Source: an uncultured Clostridia bacterium
GTDB lineage: Bacteria > Bacillota > Clostridia > Oscillospirales > CAG-272
DNA: 7,077 bases
Direction of reading: 5' to 3'
Assembly: GCA_937884385.1 (NCBI GenBank)
Contig: CALGCW010000069.1
Coordinates: 1 to 7,077, forward strand
Shown here: positions 1 through 4,668 of the stretch, one piece after another
Position numbering within the stretch: position 1 is the stretch's first letter
Layout of the letters: every line of letters begins with the position of its first letter
The notes under the pieces: model-generated
Seen by the model: the letters and a program-made list of their open reading frames with translations, nothing else
Databases searched by the model: none
Told to the model about the DNA's origin: nothing
Made by a program: the position numbers and the translations under genes

Positions 1-316
1 CGGTCTGCACGGATTTTGAATGGTTAAAAAGCATAACCTTGACTTCACCGCGGTAATCTGAATCAATAACTCCTACCTTGTTGGCGGGAGCCAAGCCTCT
101 TTTTGTGCCGAGAGAGCTTCTTGCATATATAAGCCCAACATAGCCTTCGGGAATTTCCATAGCAATACCTGTGTGAATAAACTTTGTTTCGTGGGGATTG
201 ATTGTTATTGTTTCGCCCTCGGTAAAAGCATATAAATCGGCACCTGCGGCACATTCAGAACCATAGGTTGGCAATATTGCATTGGGGTCTAATTTTTTAA
301 CGCGTACTCTATTCAT
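1..316 (-). CDS. dut: dUTP diphosphatase (dUTPase), C-terminally truncated by window edge
   Basis: Trimeric-type dUTPase, which hydrolyses dUTP to dUMP and pyrophosphate in the cytoplasm. This keeps uracil out of DNA and supplies dUMP for dTMP synthesis. My own reverse-strand translation gives 105 residues without a stop, starting MNRVRVKKLDPNAILPTYGS. Motif I (AGADLYA) is near residues 24-30, motif II (ARSSLG) at 65-70, and motif III (GVIDSDYRGE) at 82-91, with the expected catalytic Asp at 85 and Tyr at 88. An FNHS stretch follows near 97-100. The remaining C-terminal part, including the Gly-rich motif V, lies beyond the left edge. The ATG at 314-316 is preceded by an AAAGGA ribosome binding site (about 326-331). 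The next gene upstream on this strand is the DUF559 gene, 46 bases away, with no visible terminator between them, so read-through into dut is possible. Identity is secure from the motifs; a phage-derived copy cannot be excluded. Confidence 0.95.
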   Translation of the reverse strand, partial: MNRVRVKKLDPNAILPTYGSECAAGADLYAFTEGETITINPHETKFIHTGIAMEIPEGYVGLIYARSSLGTKRGLAPANKVGVIDSDYRGEVKVMLFNHSKSVQT

Positions 317-362
317 ATAAACACATCCTTTATTTTATGCTTGTGTTAAGTTGGGAGCAAAT

Positions 363-764
363 TCAGTTATTGGCTCCCTCTGACGAGGGAGCTGTCAGCA
401 AAGCTGACTGAGGGAGAGAATTTTGCACCAAACGATCAATATACTCACATACACCACGGAAATTTCGGTCAATATCCAAGTTGCAAATCCTTGCCACCGT
501 TAGGTTCATAGTATTCAAATCATTGGTCCGCTGTTCATCTTTTATTCTCTGCTCCGTCGTATAGTGCCCTCCGCCATCAAGTTCAATGATCAACCTCGCC
601 TTGGCACAATAAAAGTCTGCGATATAGTTTCCAATCGCTTTTTGCCTTTGAAAACGAATCGGATAATTATGTAAAAAATCATACCATAATTTCCGTTCCC
701 AAGGGGTCATATTTTTCCTCAATGCTTTTGCTAGAGGGATATTCTTTTTGTTGTAGTCTTTCAT
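363..764 (-). CDS. DUF559 (Vsr-like, PD-(D/E)XK fold) endonuclease-like protein
   Basis: A 133-residue protein matching the DUF559 family, small proteins related to the very-short-patch-repair endonuclease fold. Their substrate is not established. Visible family features are MTPWERKLW near residues 19-27, an RQKAIGNYIADFYC segment at 40-53 with candidate catalytic Asp50, IIELDGGGH at 59-67 supplying Glu61, Asp63 and His67, and NLDIDRNFRGVCEYID at 95-110. The start is the ATG at 762-764, behind a GGAGGGAGA ribosome binding site. A TTG six codons upstream lies before that site and is unlikely to be used. The last 17 or so codons (LPQSALLTAPSSEGANN) are the hairpin repeat at 373-416 read in frame, and the stop codon at 363-365 lies in flanking DNA. 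The gene is therefore embedded in the repeat element. A weak promoter-like pair (TTGAAA, 18 bases, TAAATT at 881-852) lies upstream. Family assignment is confident; the biochemical role is unknown. Confidence 0.85.
   Translation of the reverse strand: MKDYNKKNIPLAKALRKNMTPWERKLWYDFLHNYPIRFQRQKAIGNYIADFYCAKARLIIELDGGGHYTTEQRIKDEQRTNDLNTMNLTVARICNLDIDRNFRGVCEYIDRLVQNSLPQSALLTAPSSEGANN
373..420 (+). repeat. Left end of DUF559 element: double hairpin plus inner box
   Basis: The outer hairpin is GCTCCCTC (373-380), loop TGAC (381-384), GAGGGAGC (385-392). The inner hairpin is GTCAGC (394-399), loop AAA (400-402), GCTGAC (403-408). GAGGGAGAGAA follows at 410-420. The GAGGGAG part of that box could also pair with CTCCCTC at 374-380, allowing an alternative long stem that encloses the inner hairpin. 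On the minus strand this end encodes the C-terminal tail of the DUF559 protein. Confidence 0.8.
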
Positions 765-765
765 T

Positions 766-826
766 TTCTCTCCCTCCGTCAAAAATCAAAGATTTTTGCC
801 ACCTCCCTTTACACAAGGGAGGCTTT
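766..826 (-). repeat. Right end of DUF559 element: double hairpin plus inner box
   Basis: On the minus strand, from outside in, the end reads GCCTCCCTT, loop, AAGGGAGG (823-802), then CAAAAATC-TTT-GATTTTTG (798-780), then GGAGGGAGAGAA (777-766). The last stretch holds the ribosome binding site of the DUF559 gene. Both stems are perfect. Read on the plus strand, the outer hairpin is followed by TTTTT (824-828) and so resembles an intrinsic terminator, although no plus-strand gene precedes it. It may only insulate the downstream operon. The layout mirrors the left end with a different inner-stem sequence. Confidence 0.8.
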
Positions 827-898
827 TTATTGTTCTTTAGCACCTGAGCCTAATTTACAGGAGATCTTTTGTTATTTTCAAAAACATGCACAACCCTC

Positions 899-927
899 TT
901 GACAAGCGTTATAGTGTATGGTATAAT
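899..927 (+). promoter_or_regulatory. Consensus sigma-A promoter of the gntR-ABC operon
   Basis: TTGACA (899-904) and TATAAT (922-927) are both perfect consensus hexamers with the optimal 17-base spacer, plus an extended -10 TG at 919-920. The predicted transcript start is near 934, about 46 bases before the gntR ATG. Such a strong promoter suits a unit normally held off by a repressor. Confidence 0.9.
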
Positions 928-937
928 TCAAGCAGAA

Positions 938-957
938 GTATAATACAGATAATACAG
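938..957 (+). promoter_or_regulatory. Candidate operator: tandem ATAATACAG repeat just after the transcript start
   Basis: ATAATACAG occurs twice head to tail (940-948 and 949-957). The first copy is part of the palindrome GTAT-A-ATAC (938-946). GTATAAT is also present in the promoter (921-927), 17 bases before the copy at 938-944. GntR/YtrA-type repressors commonly bind symmetric sites around their own promoter, so this is the natural place for autoregulation. Binding is inferred from position and symmetry only. Confidence 0.45.
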
Positions 958-979
958 ATTTTGTTGAAAGGAGGCAATT

Positions 980-1324
980 ATGCATCTTGAAAATGCGGGT
1001 AAGCAGGACGTTTACCTTGAGATAGCGAGCAAGCTTGAGCGCTATATTCTCGGCGGGCTGTACGCCACGGGCGACAAATTGCCTTCGGTAAGGGCGCTCG
1101 CCTCAGAGCTCGGAGTAAATCCGAACACAGTTGCTAAGGCGTACTCGGTACTTGAGGAAAAGCAACTGATCCACACTCTATCAAAAAAAGGCGCGTACGT
1201 TACCTACTCGAGCGACAATCAGAAGGGGGCGGCATACCTTCGCCCTCTGCTTGAGGATCTTAAGAGGCAGGGCGTGTGCTACGACGACCTTATCTCACAG
1301 GCAAAGGAGGTTTTTGAAAAATGA
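980..1324 (+). CDS. GntR-family transcriptional regulator, YtrA-like subfamily
   Basis: A 114-residue DNA-binding protein. The N-terminal winged helix-turn-helix spans about residues 9-77, with the GntR signature GDKLPSVRALASELGVNPNT at 31-50 followed by VAKAYSVLEE and a wing ending KKGAYVTY. Only about 37 helical residues follow, too few for a ligand-binding FadR or HutC domain. A short helical tail for dimerisation is characteristic of the YtrA subfamily, which usually represses an adjacent ABC transporter operon. The start ATG follows AAAGGAGG (967-974) with a 5-base gap. The stop overlaps the ATPase start by 4 bases (ATGA), implying translational coupling. It is likely autoregulated through the repeat at 938-957. 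The inducing signal is not visible; for known YtrA relatives it is cell-envelope antibiotics, which may or may not apply here. Confidence 0.92.
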   Translation: MHLENAGKQDVYLEIASKLERYILGGLYATGDKLPSVRALASELGVNPNTVAKAYSVLEEKQLIHTLSKKGAYVTYSSDNQKGAAYLRPLLEDLKRQGVCYDDLISQAKEVFEK

Positions 1325-2196
1325 TACAAATAACTGATCTGTCCTTCAGCTTTGGAAAAACAAGAGTTCTTGAAAACTTAAATCTCACCGTCCCTGACGG
1401 CTGTATTATGGGACTCGTCGGTATAAACGGAGCGGGTAAATCTACGCTTTTCCGTTTGCTTACGAGCATCTACACCGCCGAGAGCGGCAGCATCAGCTAC
1501 GACGGCATTCCCCCTCAGGATGAGCATCTGAGAAAGAGAGTGTACTTTCTTCCCGACGATCCCTACTTCTCTCTCCACACGACTATGAAGAGCATGCTTG
1601 AGATATACAAGTGTATGTACGACGTCGATATGGAGAAGTACGACCGCTTAAAGAGCGAGTTCGGTCTTGACGATAAGAAGCCGCTCCGCAGCTTTTCAAA
1701 AGGTATGCGCCGTCAGGCATATATTATCATCGCGCTCGCCATTCGTCCGCAGTATCTCTTCCTTGACGAAGCGTTCGACGGTCTTGACCCCCTCGCGCGC
1801 CACAAGGTAAAGCAAGAGCTTGCGGCTATGGTCGATGAGGACAACGCCACCGTCATAATCTCAAGCCACGCGCTCCGCGAGCTTGAGGATTTCTGCGATA
1901 AATACACGGTAATCGACAACAAGACCATCAGCAGCTCGGGCGATATAGCAAGCAGAGTTGAGCAGTACTGCAAGTTTATGCTTGGCTTTGCCGACGGAGT
2001 TGACAAGGAGATCTTCTCTGACCTTCCCACCGTTTCTATATCCGCAAGCGGCAAGTTCGTAAGCGTGGTATTTGAGGGCGAATCAGCAGAGATCGAGCAA
2101 AAGCTCCTTGCCCTCTCGCCTACCATAATCGAAGAAATGCCTATCAACTTTGAAGAGGTATTTATCAACGAGGTTTCAAAGGAGGCAGAAAAATGA
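1321..2196 (+). CDS. ABC transporter ATP-binding protein
   Basis: A 291-residue cytoplasmic ATPase expected to power the membrane protein encoded next. Walker A GINGAGKST is at residues 34-42, the signature FSKGMRRQ at 125-132 (an ABC-2-exporter-like variant of LSGGQ), Walker B YLFLDE at 145-150 with catalytic Glu150, the D-loop GLD at 154-156, and the H-loop His183 in IISSHALRELED. At the Q-loop position the sequence reads YFLPDDPYF, with Asp where Gln or Glu is usual. About 90 residues follow the H-loop, forming an accessory C-terminal region with an SVSISASGKFVSVVF-like beta stretch, as seen in BcrA/YtrB-type ATPases. The ribosome binding site GGAGG is at 1306-1310. The gene overlaps its neighbours on both sides by 4 bases, so the three products are probably made in balance. 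The transported substrate cannot be told from sequence. Confidence 0.95.
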   Translation: MIQITDLSFSFGKTRVLENLNLTVPDGCIMGLVGINGAGKSTLFRLLTSIYTAESGSISYDGIPPQDEHLRKRVYFLPDDPYFSLHTTMKSMLEIYKCMYDVDMEKYDRLKSEFGLDDKKPLRSFSKGMRRQAYIIIALAIRPQYLFLDEAFDGLDPLARHKVKQELAAMVDEDNATVIISSHALRELEDFCDKYTVIDNKTISSSGDIASRVEQYCKFMLGFADGVDKEIFSDLPTVSISASGKFVSVVFEGESAEIEQKLLALSPTIIEEMPINFEEVFINEVSKEAEK

Positions 2197-3266
2197 GTAG
2201 CTTTAAAAAGTATTTTTCTTACCACTTCAAAACCACTCTCGTCCGCCTTCTGATAATGCTCGGCATCGCGTTGCTCCTGACATTTACTTTTACGAGTATA
2301 ATGGTACACGAGGAGCATATGTACGATTACAATACATATCCGCGAACCGAGTTCGTCGGTATGTACGCAGGCGGAAACATTGGTCTTGTCGGATGGATAG
2401 CGGCTATCTGCGCGATGGTACTGCCCGTGCTTGAGCTTCTCCCCTTCAAGAACAAGCGCAATATGGACACTCTTCTCTCGCTCCCCGTGGGCAGAGGACG
2501 TCTCGTGTTCGCGCATTATCTCAACGGACTTATACACATGGCGATCGTGCTTTTTGGCAGTTTCTCGCTCGTGGCTATCAAAATGATCCCCTATGCCTAC
2601 GTCTTTGAGATATGGATGCTTATTCCCTTTTATCTTATGCTCCTGCTCGTCTCGGCAATACTGTATTCCTTCTTCGCGTTTATCTTCTCGGTAGCAAACA
2701 CCATCGCCGACGGTATCGTATGGATGCATATCTATCCCATTCTGCCCGTCCTTTCGGTCCAAACACTATACGAGATTACCGACAAATACCCAAGCAGCGC
2801 TCCAAGTGCCATATTATTTACCCCATTTTATCATTTCTATCAGGTAACGTACAAGTATTGCAGATATATCGTACCCGCAATTCGCTTTGATAAAGAGGAA
2901 GGGCTTGACAAGATATACTCGATCTCCTGCACCGAAATATCCTTTAAGAACGAAGAGATCATCGCGCTCGTCCTCTGGACGCTCATAGCGGTTGCTTGCG
3001 TCGCGGGACTCGTGCTCTGCTTCAGGCGTCAGAGAATAGAAAACCTCGGTGGCATCTCTTCTTCCCCCTTCGGATATATGTCGCTCATTCCGATAATGTC
3101 CGCAACTCTCGTGCTTCTGTCGCTTCACACGGCACTTCTCGTTATATTCACGTTCGTGTGGTACATAGTTTACCGCCGCGGCTTCCGCTTCAAGATCCCC
3201 GACATCATCGTTATGGGTACGACGCTCGTCGCATCTATAGTTGAAAACATTATTCGGGCGTTATAA
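2193..3266 (+). CDS. ABC-2-type permease-like polytopic membrane protein
   Basis: A 357-residue integral membrane protein, the likely transmembrane partner of the preceding ATPase. Hydrophobic segments lie near residues 17-38, 62-85, 106-127, 139-168, 172-190, 254-277, 294-326 (long enough for one or two helices) and 336-353. Between helices 2 and 3, PFKNKRNMDTLLSLPVGRGR (residues 84-103) resembles the cytoplasmic LPVSR-type coupling segment of ABC-2 and YtrC/D-like permeases. A larger loop at about 191-253 includes several aromatic residues. Translation starts at the ATG overlapping the ATPase stop, with GGAGG at 2181-2185. It is the last gene of the operon and is followed directly by a terminator. 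No second permease gene is present, so a homodimer with two ATPases is the simplest arrangement. The assignment rests on topology and context rather than a strict sequence signature. Confidence 0.85.
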   Translation: MSSFKKYFSYHFKTTLVRLLIMLGIALLLTFTFTSIMVHEEHMYDYNTYPRTEFVGMYAGGNIGLVGWIAAICAMVLPVLELLPFKNKRNMDTLLSLPVGRGRLVFAHYLNGLIHMAIVLFGSFSLVAIKMIPYAYVFEIWMLIPFYLMLLLVSAILYSFFAFIFSVANTIADGIVWMHIYPILPVLSVQTLYEITDKYPSSAPSAILFTPFYHFYQVTYKYCRYIVPAIRFDKEEGLDKIYSISCTEISFKNEEIIALVLWTLIAVACVAGLVLCFRRQRIENLGGISSSPFGYMSLIPIMSATLVLLSLHTALLVIFTFVWYIVYRRGFRFKIPDIIVMGTTLVASIVENIIRAL

Positions 3267-3271
3267 ACAAA

Positions 3272-3310
3272 AGAACCGACTTGCCTTTCGGCAAGTCGGT
3301 TCTGTTTTTA
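3272..3310. terminator. Bidirectional intrinsic terminator between convergent units
   Basis: A perfect 14-bp stem, AGAACCGACTTGCC (3272-3285), loop TTTC, GGCAAGTCGGTTCT (3290-3303). It is followed by a T-rich run on the plus strand (3305-3309) and by TTTGTTT on the minus strand. It ends both the ABC operon and the carboxypeptidase gene, whose TAA stop (3308-3310) lies in the T-tract. Confidence 0.93.
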
Positions 3311-4447
3311 TTCAGCGTAATTATTGTAGATGTACTTTACGTCAGTAGTGGATACCGATTCGGTAACTCCGCTTCCCTTTGGCTTGCCAACGATAACGTT
3401 GATATAGCACTTGCCCGTGCTGTTTGACTCGGCATAGCTGACAAGGCAAACTCCTGCCTCGTCGGTGTATCCCGTCTTTCCGCCCTTGACGGTAACAGTC
3501 TCAAGCTTAACGGTGCCCTTGAATCTTGAGCCTTCATTCACTTGATACCAGTCGGGAGAGCCGTAATAGTTGACCGCCACGGTATCGGTATTGCCCTTAT
3601 ATGCCACAAATTTCTTATCCTCAGTCGAGAGAAGTATGCGCCTTGCAAGAGTATTGTCAAGCGCGTACGCCATTATTGCCGCCATCTCGCGACAGGTGGA
3701 GTAATGCTCCTCGTTGTGAAGTCCTGTGGAATTCGTAAAGTGAGTTGAGGTAAGTCCGAGCGAGCGTGCCTTCTCGTTCATAAGCTCAACGAATGCCGCC
3801 TCGCTTCCGGCAACCTCCTTTGCGAGCAACAGACACGCGATGGTATCCGAGTCGTAGGAGAGTATGTACAGCAGGTCCTCTACGGTAAACGCGTCTCCGA
3901 GAGACGAGTCAACGAGGAGCCCCGAGCCGCCCTGAGCACGCTTATAATCTATAGCCTCCTGAGTAACAGTCAGCTTCTTAGTAAGGCTTGTTACATTTTC
4001 GCAGGCTACGAGCAGGGTCATTACCTTTGTCATAGATGCGGGATATATTTTCACGTCCGCATCCTTTTCAGCTATAGCCTGATAAGAGCCAAGCTCTACA
4101 AGCACGGCATTATTTGACTGTATAAGACCGCCTATCTGCTGAGAATATTCGGATGACTGTGCTACGTAGTCGCTACGGGTAGCAGACGTAGGATACAGAG
4201 GCTCCCTATTCGTATTCACATTAGGCTTTTTATTGGTAGATGACGAGACATTCTGGTCATCGTTAAAATCTTTATATCCATCGTCCGCTTCGTCAAGGAG
4301 AAGAAGGACGAAAAATGATGCTGTAAAAGCTATAAGTAACACAACTGTCGTAAACAGAATTATCCAATATTTCTGCCCCGGCCATCGCTTATGTTTTGCG
4401 TTTGCGCTTGCGCGCTGCGCACTATTGCGTTGGGAATTAGATTGCAT
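3308..4447 (-). CDS. Serine-type D-alanyl-D-alanine carboxypeptidase (peptidase S11), membrane-anchored
   Basis: A low-molecular-weight penicillin-binding protein that removes the terminal D-Ala from peptidoglycan stem peptides outside the membrane. From the chosen start it has 379 residues. A basic, Ser/Asn/Gln-rich cytoplasmic tail of about 27 residues is followed by one transmembrane helix (28-51), a polar linker to about 95, then the S11 catalytic domain. Catalytic SMTK is at 138-141 in the context YPASMTKVMT, and KTG at 324-326 in KGGKTGYTDEAG. The second motif, normally SxN, aligns best as SDT at 200-202 in YILSYDSDTIACLLLA, so Asn appears replaced. The downstream EVAGSEAAFVELMNEKARSLG and TNSTGLHNEEHYST stretches are typical of the family. 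The ATG at 4445-4447 has a GGAGGA site 4 bases upstream. An in-frame ATG at 4486 lies inside the promoter and is rejected. The type-II anchor replaces the cleaved signal peptide and C-terminal amphipathic anchor of classical DacA proteins. Confidence 0.93.
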   Translation of the reverse strand: MQSNSQRNSAQRASANAKHKRWPGQKYWIILFTTVVLLIAFTASFFVLLLLDEADDGYKDFNDDQNVSSSTNKKPNVNTNREPLYPTSATRSDYVAQSSEYSQQIGGLIQSNNAVLVELGSYQAIAEKDADVKIYPASMTKVMTLLVACENVTSLTKKLTVTQEAIDYKRAQGGSGLLVDSSLGDAFTVEDLLYILSYDSDTIACLLLAKEVAGSEAAFVELMNEKARSLGLTSTHFTNSTGLHNEEHYSTCREMAAIMAYALDNTLARRILLSTEDKKFVAYKGNTDTVAVNYYGSPDWYQVNEGSRFKGTVKLETVTVKGGKTGYTDEAGVCLVSYAESNSTGKCYINVIVGKPKGSGVTESVSTTDVKYIYNNYAE

Positions 4448-4451
4448 AAGT

Positions 4452-4457
4452 TCCTCC
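4452..4457 (-). promoter_or_regulatory. Ribosome binding site deciding the carboxypeptidase start
   Basis: GGAGGA on the minus strand, 4 bases before the ATG at 4447-4445. The other in-frame ATG (4486) has only a weak AGAGAG ahead of it and lies upstream of the predicted transcript start. Confidence 0.85.
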
Positions 4458-4476
4458 GCTTGCATTTCTTTAATAT

Positions 4477-4505
4477 ATTGTACCATATTTCTCTCTGCTT
4501 TTCAA
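4477..4505 (-). promoter_or_regulatory. Sigma-A promoter of the carboxypeptidase gene
   Basis: On the minus strand, TTGAAA (4505-4500), 17-base spacer, TACAAT (4482-4477), with an extended -10 TG at 4485-4484. The predicted start of transcription is near 4470, giving a leader of about 22 bases that contains the GGAGGA site. The promoter begins about 10 bases beyond the T-tract of the rny terminator, so the two units are tightly packed. Confidence 0.85.
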
Positions 4506-4515
4506 GGGCAAAAGC

Positions 4516-4554
4516 AAAAAAAATCAGGGCAGCCGTTCATTTGAACGGCTGCCC
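4516..4554 (-). terminator. Intrinsic terminator of rny
   Basis: A 12-bp perfect stem, GGGCAGCCGTTC (4527-4538) and GAACGGCTGCCC (4543-4554), with a 4-base loop. Read on the minus strand it is followed by eight consecutive T (4523-4516). The plus-strand side has only a short TTT, so it acts mainly on minus-strand transcripts arriving from rny. Confidence 0.93.
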
Positions 4555-4629
4555 TTTATCCGTTGTCTATATAAAGCGTAAATTTCGCTGTTTTTGCTTT
4601 TTTGGTTTTATATAAAACTATATGGATAA

Positions 4630-4664
4630 CACTCTTTCGAGTGAATTTATTCAGCTTTCGCTGA
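4630..4664 (-). other. Two tandem GAAA-tetraloop hairpins in the rny 3' untranslated region
   Basis: Read on the minus strand, just after the rny stop, TCAGC-GAAA-GCTGA (4664-4651) is followed after 7 bases by CACTC-GAAA-GAGTG (4643-4630). Both have 5-bp stems and the stable GNRA loop. Neither is followed by a T-run, so they are not terminators. They may stabilise the transcript end or be binding sites; function is not shown. Confidence 0.6.
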
Positions 4665-4668
4665 GTGA

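Larger units (their letters stand above)
373..826 (-). mobile_element. Hairpin-bounded DUF559 element (candidate mobile or dispersed repeat unit)
   Basis: The DUF559 gene is enclosed by two ends of matching design that point inward. Each has, from outside to inside, a short-loop outer hairpin built on CTCCC/GGGAG, a 3-base-loop inner hairpin, then the identical 11-base box GAGGGAGAGAA (410-420; inverted at 766-776). The outer stems are related in sequence (GCTCCCTC and GCCTCCCTT), whereas the inner stems are unrelated but both perfectly paired. A six-base direct repeat, TTATTG (367-372 and 827-832), abuts the proposed limits. It could be a target duplication but is short enough to be chance. 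From memory, similar CTCCCTC/GAGGGAG repeats next to DUF559 genes are common in gut Clostridia; this is recollection, not a search. There is no transposase, so any mobility would depend on the DUF559 protein or on factors in trans. The exact limits are uncertain by a few bases. Confidence 0.6.

Noticed and set aside
63..254. A 63-codon minus-strand frame near the left edge
   Set aside because: The other minus frame encodes clear dUTPase motifs across the same bases.
326..360. Possible dut promoter TTGCTC, 17 bases, TAAAAT on the minus strand
   Set aside because: The -35 matches in only three positions, and the implied transcript start would fall within the dut ribosome binding site.
765..782. 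TTG at 782-780 as start of the DUF559 protein
   Set aside because: It lies upstream of the GGAGGGAGA ribosome binding site, inside the repeat; the ATG at 764 is correctly placed.
373..826. CRISPR array or tRNA-like structures in the repeat region
   Set aside because: There are only two inverted, non-identical ends around a gene, with no regularly spaced direct repeats, and no cloverleaf can be drawn.
939..944. A second TATAAT downstream of the main gntR promoter
   Set aside because: There is no matching -35 at the right distance; it is better explained as part of the repeated operator-like sequence.
1713..2762. A 349-codon open frame on the minus strand opposite the ABC ATPase and permease genes
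   Set aside because: It runs antisense across two well-supported genes, is low-complexity and charged, shows no domain, and is explained by codon bias of the real strand.
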